Shown here piece by piece: positions 17,466 to 26,986 of a DNA stretch of 64,000 nucleotides. The stretch's first letter is position 1. Each line of letters begins with the position of its first letter. Made by a program: the position numbers and the translations under genes. Under the pieces are notes generated by a model, which saw only the letters and a list, made by a program, of their open reading frames with translations, was not told the DNA's origin and did no database searches. Source of the DNA: Agarilytica sp045430345 (GTDB lineage: Bacteria; Pseudomonadota; Gammaproteobacteria; Pseudomonadales; Cellvibrionaceae); NCBI GenBank assembly GCA_045430345.1, contig JAILXT010000004.1, positions 186,001 to 250,000 of the forward strand, written 5' to 3'.

Positions 17466-18528
17466 AGTGGTTCTCATTATGGCGGGCGGCACCGGCGGGC
17501 ATATATTCCCAGGCCTTGCCTTAGCGAAAGAAATGTTATCTCGGGGGTACCGTGTTGTTTGGTTGGGCACCGAAAGTGGCATGGAATCCACACTTGTTCC
17601 CAGAGAAAATATCGAGATTCGTTACATCCCAGTAAAAGGCGTAAGAGGAAAGGGCGTTAAATCCTTATTGATGGCGCCCTGGAATATTGTTAGCTCAATC
17701 CTGGCAGCGGCACGTATTATTCGTGATGTTAAGCCCAATGTTGTTGTGGGGTTAGGTGGCTTTGTTGCAGGGCCTGGTGGTGTGGCGTCAAAGCTAAAGG
17801 GTAAGGCGCTGGTTATTCACGAGCAAAACGCCATTGCGGGTTCGACTAACAAGTTACTGTCCAAAATCGCGGATAGAGTGTTGACGGCGTTTCCTGCTGT
17901 TTTAAAGCGAGGGGAGTGTATCGGCAACCCAGTAAGGCAAGAGATCGAAGATATTGTTGAACCTAGGGTTCGCATACAGGAAAGAGATTCACAGGTTCGT
18001 TTACTTGTGGTGGGCGGAAGCCGTGGTGCGTTAGCCGTGAATGAACTAGTGCCTGCGGCAATGGCGCTGATCGAAAATCCAGAGCAGTTAGATATTTGGC
18101 ATCAAGCTGGCGCGGGTAAAGATTCCGCAACAAAAGCACTTTACGACGCCGAGGGGATCCCCGCACGAGTGGATGCTTTTGTGGATGATATGGCAGAAGC
18201 ATTTGCCTGGGCAGATGTTGTGGTATGCCGTGCGGGTGCGCTAACCGTATCTGAGTTGGCGGCGGTTGGTTTGGGGGCAATCTTGATTCCCTTTCCTTAC
18301 GCAATTGATGACCATCAAACAGCAAATGCAAATTATTTGGCTTCTCAGGGGGCTGCATTTTTACGACAGCAAAGTGAATTAACTTCAGAAAAATTGGCGG
18401 AATTGTTGAAAAGTTTTATTTTTGATCGGACTAAATTAGTGGATATGGCATGCAAGGCAAGAGCCTTAGCGAAACCCTGCGCTGTTAAAGTATTTGCTGA
18501 CTATTGTGAAGAGGTTGCCCATGCCTAG
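17455..18528 (+). CDS. murG: UDP-GlcNAc:lipid I N-acetylglucosaminyltransferase
   Basis: MurG adds GlcNAc to lipid I to form lipid II at the inner face of the membrane. The 357-aa GT28 enzyme has the N-terminal glycine loop MAGGTGGHIFPGLALA, a second loop VVGLGGFVAGPGG, and the donor-site segments VGGSRGALAVNELVP and CRAGALTVSELAAVG. Its start overlaps ftsW by 11 nt and its end overlaps murC by 8 nt. Confidence 0.96.
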   Translation: MENKVVLIMAGGTGGHIFPGLALAKEMLSRGYRVVWLGTESGMESTLVPRENIEIRYIPVKGVRGKGVKSLLMAPWNIVSSILAAARIIRDVKPNVVVGLGGFVAGPGGVASKLKGKALVIHEQNAIAGSTNKLLSKIADRVLTAFPAVLKRGECIGNPVRQEIEDIVEPRVRIQERDSQVRLLVVGGSRGALAVNELVPAAMALIENPEQLDIWHQAGAGKDSATKALYDAEGIPARVDAFVDDMAEAFAWADVVVCRAGALTVSELAAVGLGAILIPFPYAIDDHQTANANYLASQGAAFLRQQSELTSEKLAELLKSFIFDRTKLVDMACKARALAKPCAVKVFADYCEEVAHA

Positions 18529-19951
18529 CCCGACGATATATCACGTACCCGAAATGCGCCGTATCAACACGATCCATTTTATTGGTATCGGTGGTGCAGG
18601 TATGTGCGGCATTGCAGAGGTCTTATTGAATCAGGGCTACTCCGTAACGGGTTCGGATTTAAAAGAGACGGACGTTACTCGTCGTTTATCCAAAATGGGG
18701 GCTACGGTGTATATCGGTCACCATGCGGGGAATGTGAGTTCTGCCGATGTGGTTGTAAATTCGAGTGCTGTGTTAAGCGGTAACCCAGAACTTATTGAAG
18801 CGAAGGCTCGACGAATTCCGATTGTGCGACGTGCTGAGATGTTAGGCGAATTGATGCGATACCGCCATGGTATCGCTGTGGCCGGAACCCATGGAAAAAC
18901 GACAACGACCAGTTTAATTGCGTCTGTCCTTGCCGCGGGCGGGAAAGATCCTACCTTTGTTATCGGTGGCTTATTAAACAGCGCTGGGACTAATGCGCGT
19001 TTAGGTGAAAGCCAATATTTGGTTGCGGAAGCGGATGAAAGCGACGCATCATTTTTACACTTGCAGCCGATGGTGACCGTTGTTACCAATATCGATGCTG
19101 ACCACATGGATACCTACGAAGGTGATTTTTCAAAATTAAAGCAAACCTTCATTGAATTTGTTCACAACCTCCCATTTTATGGTGTCGCGGTTGTTTGTGG
19201 TGACGACCCCATTGTGCAAGAAATTATTCCTGAATTATCTCGCGCCATTATTACCTACGGCTTCGGCGAGCATAATGATTATCAGGCGTTCGATGTGAAG
19301 CAAAAAGGATCGCACCTTACGTTTAAAGTGAAACGCCCTGATGATAAAGCGGATCTTTCTTTGAGCCTGGAAATGCCCGGTAAGCACAACGTATTAAACG
19401 CGACCGCAACAGTGGCGGTTGCCTTAGATGAAGGTGTGGGCGACGAAGCAATACAGCAGGGCTTAAGTGGATTCTCTGGCGTTGGACGAAGATTCCAAAT
19501 TTACGGTGAGTATGCAGTTCACGGCGACGACAAAGAGGGTGTGATGCTCGTGGATGATTACGGTCATCATCCGACAGAAGTGGCGGCGACCATTAAAGCA
19601 GTGAGAGATGGCTGGCCGAATCGTCGATTGGTTATGGCGTATCAACCCCACCGCTATACACGGACACGTGATTTATATGAAGACTTCGTCGACGTGTTGT
19701 CGTCTGTTGATCAGCTGATTTTATTGGAAGTGTATTCCGCCGGTGAAGAGCCCATTCAAGGGGCTGATAGTCGACACTTGAGCCGTACAATTCGTACCCG
19801 AGGATTGGTTGATCCAATCTTCGTTGAAGGCATAGAGGCTGTACCTGCAGTGGTGAGCGATATCGTTCAGCCTGGGGATATATTAATAACGCAAGGTGCC
19901 GGTAATGTTGGTGCTTTGGCGAAAGAGTTAGCAAAGAGAAAATTAAGTTAA
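18521..19951 (+). CDS. murC: UDP-N-acetylmuramate:L-alanine ligase
   Basis: MurC adds the first stem amino acid, L-alanine, to UDP-MurNAc. I choose the ATG at 18521 (MPSPTIYHVPEMRR), with GAGG about 9 nt upstream, over the ATG at 18494. The UDP-binding loop is FIGIGGAGMCGIAEVL, the ATP P-loop is GTHGKTTTTSL, and EADESDASFLHLQP and DDYGHHPTEV are typical. The length is 476 aa. The murC stop shares one base with the ddl start. Confidence 0.96.
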   Translation: MPSPTIYHVPEMRRINTIHFIGIGGAGMCGIAEVLLNQGYSVTGSDLKETDVTRRLSKMGATVYIGHHAGNVSSADVVVNSSAVLSGNPELIEAKARRIPIVRRAEMLGELMRYRHGIAVAGTHGKTTTTSLIASVLAAGGKDPTFVIGGLLNSAGTNARLGESQYLVAEADESDASFLHLQPMVTVVTNIDADHMDTYEGDFSKLKQTFIEFVHNLPFYGVAVVCGDDPIVQEIIPELSRAIITYGFGEHNDYQAFDVKQKGSHLTFKVKRPDDKADLSLSLEMPGKHNVLNATATVAVALDEGVGDEAIQQGLSGFSGVGRRFQIYGEYAVHGDDKEGVMLVDDYGHHPTEVAATIKAVRDGWPNRRLVMAYQPHRYTRTRDLYEDFVDVLSSVDQLILLEVYSAGEEPIQGADSRHLSRTIRTRGLVDPIFVEGIEAVPAVVSDIVQPGDILITQGAGNVGALAKELAKRKLS

Positions 19952-20913
19952 TGGTCATGAACGCGTCTTTATATCAAAAACGCTTTGATGGGGCTGTTTC
20001 CCGTTTTGGGAAAGTGGCTGTTTTATATGGCGGTATTTCTGCAGAAAGAGCAGTGTCTCTTGATAGTGGTGAAGCGGTAATTGCAGGCTTAAAGTCATGT
20101 GGTGCTGATGTGTTGGCTGTAGATCTAAATGAAGATGCGGTGACACAACTGTCAAATATTCAATGTGACCGTGCTTTTATTGTATTGCATGGTGTTGGTG
20201 GTGAGGATGGTCGTGTTCAAGCACTGCTTCAATGGATGGGCATCCCATTTACCGGAAGTGATGTGGCGGCGTCGGCGCTGTCGTTAAATAAAATCAGAAC
20301 CAAGCTAGTGTGGAAAGGGGCGAATTTACCTACGCCCGAATTTGAAATATTGCGAACGAATTCTAATTTTTCTGAAATATTAAGCGCATTAGGTGGTGAA
20401 TGTTTTGTGAAGCCAGCATCTGAGGGATCAAGTTTGGGGATGCGCTGTGTAGATACTGTCGAATCTCTGGGTGAGGCGTATATGTATGCGGCAGGCTTCG
20501 ATGCTCAAGTATTAGCGGAGCGAAAAATTAACGGTCGCGAATTTTCGGTCAGCATATTAAATGGTATGGCATTACCCGCTATTGAATTAAAAGCAAAAAA
20601 TGCTTTCTACGATTACGATGCAAAATATGTATCTGACCAAACGGAATATACATGCCCAGCTTTGATTAGCGATGAAGAGAATGAACATTTAAAGGCGCTC
20701 GCCATAGAAGCGTTTGACGTATTGGGATGCAAAGGCTGGGGTCGTATTGATTTTATGCGAGATGAAAACGGAAAGTACTATTTGCTTGAAGCGAATACGG
20801 TTCCCGGTATGACCAGTCATAGCTTAGTTCCTATGGCGGCAAAAGCTGCCGGTTTAAGCTTTAGTGAATTATTGCAAGAAGTATTGGTGTCGACTTTGGA
20901 AGAAAAAGTATGA
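19951..20913 (+). CDS. ddl: D-alanine:D-alanine ligase
   Basis: Ddl makes D-Ala-D-Ala for MurF. The 320-aa ATP-grasp enzyme starts with VAVLYGGISAERAVSLDSG, followed by FIVLHGVGGEDGRVQALL, KPASEGSSLGM and EANTVPGMTSHSLVP. The serine pair in PASEGSSLG and the final TSHSL agree with a ligase that uses D-alanine rather than D-lactate. The start is ATG 19951 (overlapping the murC stop) or ATG 19957. It overlaps ftsQ by 4 nt. Confidence 0.95.
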   Translation: MVMNASLYQKRFDGAVSRFGKVAVLYGGISAERAVSLDSGEAVIAGLKSCGADVLAVDLNEDAVTQLSNIQCDRAFIVLHGVGGEDGRVQALLQWMGIPFTGSDVAASALSLNKIRTKLVWKGANLPTPEFEILRTNSNFSEILSALGGECFVKPASEGSSLGMRCVDTVESLGEAYMYAAGFDAQVLAERKINGREFSVSILNGMALPAIELKAKNAFYDYDAKYVSDQTEYTCPALISDEENEHLKALAIEAFDVLGCKGWGRIDFMRDENGKYYLLEANTVPGMTSHSLVPMAAKAAGLSFSELLQEVLVSTLEEKV

Positions 20914-21755
20914 CGCGTACACGAGACAGAGGTGTTAAGAAATCCAAATCACTTTCTAAGTCAGATCAGCGGGCGAAGGTGAGGGGAGCCACGACGACAG
21001 AAAATAAGGCGCCGATTAAGTGGGGGCGGTATGTGGTACTGACACTTGGGATTTTTATTGGCGGTTTTGGTTTAACAAAGATCCAGTGGCAAGAGATTTA
21101 CGCCAAAACATACAGTGCGACAAATAAGCCTCTCGCAAGTATAAAAATTGAAGGTGAATTTCGGTTTGTATCGAGAGAGTCGTTGCAGCAGCTTATTTCT
21201 TCTCGATTAGATGGCAGTTTTGTTGATTTGAATTTACATGAAGTGAAGACGGCGATTGAAGCGAACCCTTGGATAGATTCGGTGCTTATTGAACGTATCT
21301 GGCCCGATAGTTTGAAGCTAAAAATAGAGGAGCATACGCCAATTGCACGTTGGAATAAAAATGGCTTTATTAATCGCGAAGGAGAGCTAGTGAAGGTCGA
21401 ATCCAATCACGTTCTAGCGGATTTGCCTTTGCTGTCCGGGTTGGAAGCGAATACCAACGAGTTGACTAAAAACTATGTGTTTTTTAGCGAGCTTCTGAAG
21501 CGCAGTGGATTGAGAATTGATGGGTTAAGTGTGGATTCAGTATTGTCTTGGTCCATTCAGTTGGATCAAGGTTTTGAATTGGTTTTGGGTAATGACGATA
21601 TTCAATCGAAAATAGAAAATTTTGCATTTGTGTATCAACAATATTTGGGGAATAAAAAGAATCAAATTGATCGTGTGGATATGCGGTATGAGAAAGGGCT
21701 AGCAGTAAAGTGGAAGCAAAGCTCGGAATACGTGGCAGTCGGTCCAGGTCAATAG
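20910..21755 (+). CDS. ftsQ: Cell division protein FtsQ
   Basis: A 281-aa bitopic division protein. It has a long basic cytoplasmic tail (about 1-40), one membrane segment (about 44-62), a POTRA domain (about 75-145; IKIEGEFRFVSRESLQQLI, ANPWIDSVLIERIWPDSLKLKIEEHTPIARW) and a C-terminal beta domain. FtsQ binds FtsL-FtsB and recruits later divisome proteins. The start overlaps the ddl stop (ATGA). Confidence 0.93.
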   Translation: MTRTRDRGVKKSKSLSKSDQRAKVRGATTTENKAPIKWGRYVVLTLGIFIGGFGLTKIQWQEIYAKTYSATNKPLASIKIEGEFRFVSRESLQQLISSRLDGSFVDLNLHEVKTAIEANPWIDSVLIERIWPDSLKLKIEEHTPIARWNKNGFINREGELVKVESNHVLADLPLLSGLEANTNELTKNYVFFSELLKRSGLRIDGLSVDSVLSWSIQLDQGFELVLGNDDIQSKIENFAFVYQQYLGNKKNQIDRVDMRYEKGLAVKWKQSSEYVAVGPGQ

Positions 21756-21774
21756 ATTAATTTTTTGGGGTGAA

Positions 21775-23004
21775 ATGATGGCAAATACGACTGGAAATAG
21801 AATGATCGTTGGTCTTGATATAGGGACGAATAAAGTCGTCGCGATAGTTGGGGATATATCGCCAGAAGGGGAGCTGTCGATTGTTGGTATTGGCTCACAT
21901 AAGTCTGTGGGGCTAAAGAAGGGCGTTGTTGTCAATATTGAATCGACGGTTCAATCAATTCAACGTGCGGTTGAAGAAGCCGAATTAATGGCGGGGTGTC
22001 AAATTCATTCCGTGTATGTGGGCATCGCGGGTAATCATATTCGCAGTTTAAATTCACATGGCATCGTCGCAATTAAAGATAGAGAGGTGTTTGCTCAGGA
22101 TCTGGACCGCGTTATTGACGCAGCGCAGGCTGTCGCAATTCCTGCGGACCAGCGTATTTTGCATATCTTGCCTCAGGAATATCTGATTGATGAGCAAGAA
22201 GGGGTAAAAGAACCCTTAGGTATGTCTGGCGTTCGCCTTGAAGCAAAGGTACATCTTGTTACATGCGCGGTAAATGCTGCGCAGAATATTGAAAAGTGTA
22301 TTCGTCGCTGTGGTTTAGAAGTTGAAGATATTATTTTGGAGCAGCTCGCGTCTAGTTACTCCGTGCTTACGGATGATGAAAAAGAGCTTGGGGTTTGTTT
22401 AGTCGATATTGGAGGCGGTACGACAGATATCGCGATATTTACCGAAGGTGCGATTCGTCATACTGGTGTAATTCCTATTGCCGGAGATCAGGTGACAAAT
22501 GATATTGCGATGGCGTTGCGGACACCGACGCAATATGCCGAGGAAATAAAAATTCGTTATGCCTGTGCTTTGGCAAAACTCACCGGTGCTGAAGAGACAA
22601 TTAAAGTGCCGAGTGTAGGTGACCGACCTTCTCGAGACCTCTCTCGTCAGGCCTTGGCTGAAGTTGTTGAACCTAGATATGACGAATTATTTACTTTAGT
22701 TCAAGCCGAGCTTCGTAGAAGCGGCTTTGAAGATTTGATTGCAGCAGGAATAGTGTTAACGGGAGGGACCTCAAAAATGGAAGGCGTTGTGGATTTGGCT
22801 GAAGAAATATTCCACATGCCTGTGCGCTTAGGTGCGCCGCAAGATGTTCAAGGATTAAAAGATATTGTCAACAACCCCATTTACTCAACGGGTGTGGGGT
22901 TACTGTTGTACGGAAAAGATAGCGGTACAACAAGAGCATATTCAAGTGAAAACAGTGAAAGTTCAGTAGAAAAAATTAAATCATGGTTCAGAAGAAATTT
23001 TTGA
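21775..23004 (+). CDS. ftsA: Cell division protein FtsA
   Basis: An actin-like ATPase that tethers FtsZ to the membrane. The 409-aa protein has MIVGLDIGTNKVVAIVG as phosphate loop 1, VCLVDIGGGTTDIAIF as phosphate loop 2, and VLTGGTSKMEGV near the adenosine site. The C-terminal amphipathic membrane-targeting helix is visible as VEKIKSWFRRNF. The start may be ATG 21775 or 21778, behind GGGGTGA. Confidence 0.96.
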   Translation: MMANTTGNRMIVGLDIGTNKVVAIVGDISPEGELSIVGIGSHKSVGLKKGVVVNIESTVQSIQRAVEEAELMAGCQIHSVYVGIAGNHIRSLNSHGIVAIKDREVFAQDLDRVIDAAQAVAIPADQRILHILPQEYLIDEQEGVKEPLGMSGVRLEAKVHLVTCAVNAAQNIEKCIRRCGLEVEDIILEQLASSYSVLTDDEKELGVCLVDIGGGTTDIAIFTEGAIRHTGVIPIAGDQVTNDIAMALRTPTQYAEEIKIRYACALAKLTGAEETIKVPSVGDRPSRDLSRQALAEVVEPRYDELFTLVQAELRRSGFEDLIAAGIVLTGGTSKMEGVVDLAEEIFHMPVRLGAPQDVQGLKDIVNNPIYSTGVGLLLYGKDSGTTRAYSSENSESSVEKIKSWFRRNF

Positions 23005-23066
23005 TTTTATTAATCAAAACTTAATTTTGAGTAACAATTTTCATCGGGGAAAAAGAGGAAAGCGTA

Positions 23067-24239
23067 ATGTTTGAACTAATTGATAACATTCCACAAAATG
23101 CAGTAATTAAAGTAGTTGGTATTGGTGGCGGTGGTGGCAATGCCGTTAAACATATGATTTCTAACGCTGTTGAAGGCGTAGATTTTATTTGCGCAAATAC
23201 AGATGCGCAGGCACTAAGAGATGTCGAAGCTCAAACGGTTATTCAGTTGGGCAGCGGCATTACGAAAGGTTTAGGTGCCGGAGCAAATCCAGAAATCGGT
23301 CGTCAGGCGGCAATGGAAGATAAAGAGCGTATTGCTGAAATTCTTTCAGGTGCTGACATGGTATTTATTACTGCCGGTATGGGTGGCGGTACAGGTACGG
23401 GTGGCGCGCCGGTCGTGGCAGAGGTTGCTCGTGAATTGGGAATATTGACGGTTGCGGTTGTAACCAAGCCTTTCCCTTTCGAGGGGCGTAAACGTATGGC
23501 TTTGGCTGAAGAAGGTATTAAGCAGCTTCAAGACCGCGTTGATTCGTTAATTACTATTCCAAATGAAAAGTTACTGGCGGTGCTGGGCAAAACAACCAGT
23601 TTGTTGGATGCATTTAAATCAGCGAACGATGTATTGCTGGGAGCGGTTCAGGGTATTGCTGATCTAATAATTCGCCCCGGTATGATCAATGTCGATTTCG
23701 CGGATGTACGCACGGTGATGTCGGAAATGGGCATGGCGATGATGGGCAGTGGGCATTCAACGGGCGAAAATCGCGCGCGTGAAGCTGCTGAAGCGGCTGT
23801 TCGCAGTCCGTTGTTGGAAGATATCAACTTGCAAGGTGCTCGCGGTATTTTGGTCAATATTACTGCCGGTATGGATTTGTCTCTTGGTGAATTTTCTGAA
23901 GTAGGTGACACCATCGAAGAGTTTGCTTCTGGTGATGCTACTGTGGTGGTGGGTACCGTTATTGAGCCTGATATGGTGGATGAGATTCGCGTAACGGTTG
24001 TTGCAACTGGCTTAGGTGGTACCGGTATGGTGCAAGAGAAACCTACAGCAACCAAAGTCGTTGTGGACAATACGCGCGGTGCCGATGGGCAGCCAGATTA
24101 TGCTGCTTTAGATCGTCCTCCGGCTTTGCGCAGTAAGAAAGTGGCGCCTGCCGCAAATAAAGCTGCAACGGCTGAGTCTATGGATCGTGATATGGAATAT
24201 TTGGATATTCCTGCATTTTTACGTAAACAGGCAGATTGA
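23067..24239 (+). CDS. ftsZ: Cell division GTPase FtsZ
   Basis: The tubulin homologue that forms the Z ring. The 390-aa protein has VVGIGGGGGNAVKHM at the N-terminus, the tubulin signature GGGTGTGGAPVVAEVA and the T7 catalytic loop NVDFADVRTVMSE. A linker (about 320-370) leads to the conserved C-terminal peptide YLDIPAFLRKQAD, which binds FtsA and ZipA. The gene lies 62 nt after ftsA and is followed by a likely terminator at 24367-24400, marking the end of the dcw cluster. Confidence 0.97.
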   Translation: MFELIDNIPQNAVIKVVGIGGGGGNAVKHMISNAVEGVDFICANTDAQALRDVEAQTVIQLGSGITKGLGAGANPEIGRQAAMEDKERIAEILSGADMVFITAGMGGGTGTGGAPVVAEVARELGILTVAVVTKPFPFEGRKRMALAEEGIKQLQDRVDSLITIPNEKLLAVLGKTTSLLDAFKSANDVLLGAVQGIADLIIRPGMINVDFADVRTVMSEMGMAMMGSGHSTGENRAREAAEAAVRSPLLEDINLQGARGILVNITAGMDLSLGEFSEVGDTIEEFASGDATVVVGTVIEPDMVDEIRVTVVATGLGGTGMVQEKPTATKVVVDNTRGADGQPDYAALDRPPALRSKKVAPAANKAATAESMDRDMEYLDIPAFLRKQAD

Positions 24240-24366
24240 TTCTTCTCTCTATATAAATAGTCAATTGTATAGACAGCGTTGAATAGCTTGTAACACGCGC
24301 TTCCCATGAGCCGTATCGGCAGTCCCTGCAATACTGCGAGGGGTGTCTTTCAGTCGAAGCACTGTG

Positions 24367-24400
24367 GAGTGTTCGGGATCCCCGCCTGAGCACTCTTTTA
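24367..24400 (+). terminator. Probable intrinsic terminator of the dcw cluster
   Basis: An 8-bp stem, GAGTGTTC / GAGCACTC (one G-U pair), encloses a GC-rich loop and is followed by TTTT. It lies 128 nt after ftsZ. Confidence 0.6.
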
Positions 24401-24656
24401 ACAAGGGGTGTATTCGGTGCTTTTGGCTCTGCACAGATTTTTTTATGTGCTTAGGCAAGAAGAAGGGCATCATCGCGAAGGCGTGGCGCTGATTGATACC
24501 AGAACTTTGTGTTTTGTACTCGGTCAGACTAGAGGTTCGATGAAAGATCTATGGGGTCTTTTATCAAAAAGAAAGGGCTTTTCTAGGTTCGCAGTGAGTA
24601 GTTACTATCGCTGCTTGAAAAACATGGCGTATCGCTGTTTAAATTGTAAACAGTGG

Positions 24657-24684
24657 TTGTTCCTTGCGCTACATCTGGTAATAT
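24657..24684 (+). promoter_or_regulatory. Possible lpxC promoter
   Basis: TTGTTC (24657-24662) and TAATAT (24679-24684) are spaced by 16 nt, 65 nt before the lpxC start. It is a plausible sigma-70 promoter that would uncouple lpxC from the dcw cluster. Pattern match only. Confidence 0.4.
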
Positions 24685-24748
24685 GCGCACCCTCGCGGGG
24701 CACTCATGATTTTCGCGGGATGCTCAACACACATAGAGACGAGTCTGT

Positions 24749-25660
24749 ATGATCAAGCAACGCACGTTAAAAAATGAAATTCGCGCCACCGGCGTTGGTT
24801 TACATACGGGTCAAAAGATATATTTGACCTTGCGTCCAGCACCGATTGATCACGGTATTGTTTTTCGTCGTGTTGACCTCGATCCCGTCGTTGAAATATA
24901 CGCGAAAGCCGAAAATGTCGGCGACACCATGTTGTCTACAACACTAACGAAGGGCGATGTGCGCGTATCGACGGTTGAGCACCTGTTATCCGCAATGGCG
25001 GGTATGGGCGTCGATAATGCCATTATTGATGTGAGCGCTGACGAAGTGCCTATTATGGACGGCAGTGCAGGCCCATTTGTCTTCCTTATCCAGTCTGCGG
25101 GGATTCAAGAGCAAGAAGCGCCTAAAACCTTTATTCGTATCAAGAAAAAGTTCACCGTTAAAGATGGTGATAAAGAGGCCACTTTCCTACCGTTCGATGG
25201 TTTTAAGGTGAGTTTCAGTATTGATTTCGACCACCCTGTATTTAAAGACCGCAAGCTCGACGCTATGGTCGATTTTTCCAGTACATCTTTCGTAAAAGAA
25301 GTCTCCCGTGCACGTACGTTCGGCTTCATGCATGAAGTGGAATATTTGCGGTCCAAAGGGCTAGCGAAGGGCGGCAGCGTTGATAATGCCATTATTGTCG
25401 ACAAATACCGTATTCTTAACGAAGACGGTCTTCGCTATGAGGATGAATTCGTTAAGCATAAAATTCTTGACGCGATCGGAGATCTTTACCTGCTAGGGAA
25501 TAGTTTGATCGGGGAATACCGGGCACATAAGTCGGGTCATGCATTGAACAATAATGCACTAAGAGAATTGATCAAAAATACGGATGTGTGGGAATTCGTC
25601 ACCTTTGAAGAAGAAAAATCCCCTATCTCCTATATAAAAGCGCTTGCTGCTGCGGTCTAA
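24749..25660 (+). CDS. lpxC: UDP-3-O-acyl-N-acetylglucosamine deacetylase
   Basis: LpxC is the zinc enzyme that commits UDP-GlcNAc derivatives to lipid A. The 303-aa protein starts MIKQRTLKNEIRATGVGLHTGQ. Zinc ligands are expected at the histidine in STVEHLLSAMAG and the histidine and aspartate in KHKILDAIGDLYLLG; the histidine in AHKSGHALNN is the expected general acid. IMDGSAGPFVF is also conserved. In E. coli LpxC is degraded by FtsH, which this sequence neither shows nor excludes. Confidence 0.97.
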   Translation: MIKQRTLKNEIRATGVGLHTGQKIYLTLRPAPIDHGIVFRRVDLDPVVEIYAKAENVGDTMLSTTLTKGDVRVSTVEHLLSAMAGMGVDNAIIDVSADEVPIMDGSAGPFVFLIQSAGIQEQEAPKTFIRIKKKFTVKDGDKEATFLPFDGFKVSFSIDFDHPVFKDRKLDAMVDFSSTSFVKEVSRARTFGFMHEVEYLRSKGLAKGGSVDNAIIVDKYRILNEDGLRYEDEFVKHKILDAIGDLYLLGNSLIGEYRAHKSGHALNNNALRELIKNTDVWEFVTFEEEKSPISYIKALAAAV

Positions 25661-25975
25661 ACCAAAAGCGATAGATTTGTCACCTGCTTAGACGATATTG
25701 GCATTTTCATATATTTTATGCCATGATTCCCGCTCCTTGTAGGGCATAGAGCGCTTGTCTCGCCTCTGAGAACGTCGTCAAAATACGCGAATACAAGAAA
25801 TTATAAGAAATACTGGGTGACAGAGGGGGTTTTAGACTGTCATTCGCATTAAAATTCTACCGATAGAATAAATGTGTCTTTAGCATGAAACCGGACCTTT
25901 TGTGCTTATTTAGGGTTGTAACTATACTTATAGAGTTAGTTCGATCAATTTAAGGCCAATTATCGATTTATCTAA
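25661..25975. other. Intergenic region between lpxC and the M23 peptidase gene
   Basis: 315 AT-rich bases without a credible ORF. The only signal I can support is a promoter-like pair at 25900-25928; no clear lpxC terminator was found. Confidence 0.5.
25900..25928 (+). promoter_or_regulatory. Possible promoter of the M23 peptidase gene
   Basis: TTGTGC (25900-25905) and TATACT (25923-25928) are spaced by 17 nt, about 48 nt before the ATG at 25976. Pattern match only. Confidence 0.45.
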
Positions 25976-26899
25976 ATGAAAGTAATCGTCATTAGCAAGC
26001 GTCACGGCAGTACTCGAAGTTTTACTTTGGGTGGATTGTCTCGCGCGTTACTTTCCGTTTGTCTGCTGGGTATCCCCGTCGGGGCCTATTACGCCCATCA
26101 AATACTGCTTCAATCCGATCATGATATTAACTCTGAAGTTGCTCAGGCCTGGATTTCCGCGCTTAGTGAGCAAGAGCAGGAAGTGGAGGATGCTAAGCAA
26201 GACGCAGAGCGCTCTTTAGCTGCGTTAACGTTAAGGGTCGCTGAACTACAGGCGCGCTTGGTGCGCTTAGATGCGCTGGGCGAACGCCTGACTACGATGG
26301 CGAAATTAGATAACGGCGAATTTGATTTTAGCCGTGCACCTGCACTTGGTGGTCCAGAGCACAGCTTAGAAGAAGACGCGACCGATGAAAGAGAATTCAA
26401 GTCGACGCTCAATGAACTCGGCGCAAAAATCGAAGATCGCCAGCAACAGCTGGACACCTTAGAGGCCTTGCTGGCTAAGCGTAAATTACAAAGTGATGTT
26501 TTTCTGGCTGGTCGCCCTATTAAGTCCGGATGGATGTCATCTAAGTTTGGACGTCGTTCTGACCCGTTTACAGGGCGTATTGCGTGGCATCAAGGCGTGG
26601 ATTTTGCCGGTAAAGATGGCTCGGACATTGTTTCTGTTGCTGCAGGTGTGGTGACGTGGTCCAGCGAGCGTTATGGTTACGGCCAGCTAGTTGAGATCAA
26701 TCATGGCAACGGCTTTAGTACGCGTTATGCTCATTGCAAAGAAAATTTAGTTAAAGTCGGCGACGTGGTTAAAAAAGGCCAAGTTGTCGCATTAATGGGA
26801 TCTAGTGGTCGTTCCACTGGGCCTCACGTTCATTTTGAAGTCTTTAAACATGGACGAGCAGTAGACCCTTCTACTTATATTCATCGCGCAAGTCGATGA
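25976..26899 (+). CDS. M23-family peptidoglycan endopeptidase, membrane-anchored
   Basis: A 307-aa protein with an N-terminal membrane anchor (about 22-42), a coiled coil (about 55-105 and 135-165) and a C-terminal LytM/M23 domain (about 180-300). The zinc site looks intact: HQGVDFA supplies one histidine and the aspartate, YAHC another histidine, and HVHFEV the HxH motif. Such enzymes cut peptide crosslinks in the periplasm or act as EnvC-like activators; the intact site favours catalysis. A similar gene lies between lpxC and secA in Pseudomonas, as I recall. Confidence 0.88.
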   Translation: MKVIVISKRHGSTRSFTLGGLSRALLSVCLLGIPVGAYYAHQILLQSDHDINSEVAQAWISALSEQEQEVEDAKQDAERSLAALTLRVAELQARLVRLDALGERLTTMAKLDNGEFDFSRAPALGGPEHSLEEDATDEREFKSTLNELGAKIEDRQQQLDTLEALLAKRKLQSDVFLAGRPIKSGWMSSKFGRRSDPFTGRIAWHQGVDFAGKDGSDIVSVAAGVVTWSSERYGYGQLVEINHGNGFSTRYAHCKENLVKVGDVVKKGQVVALMGSSGRSTGPHVHFEVFKHGRAVDPSTYIHRASR

Positions 26900-26986
26900 A
26901 TCCTCTTATATAATTTCGACCCCGCAAACACCCTCAATAATTAAAAACGCTACACGTGGTGAATCTTTCACCCTACTGGACCTTTT

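Larger units (their letters stand above)
24240..24748. other. Intergenic region between ftsZ and lpxC
   Basis: About 500 bases with no gene I would accept. It holds a probable ftsZ terminator at 24367-24400 and a possible lpxC promoter at 24657-24684. The open frame at 24408-24752 has no recognisable domain and looks random. Confidence 0.6.

Noticed and set aside
24408..24752. 114-aa open frame ending in an ATGA overlap with lpxC
   Set aside because: The composition looks random, no domain or ribosome-binding site is visible, and it crosses the region expected to hold the lpxC promoter.
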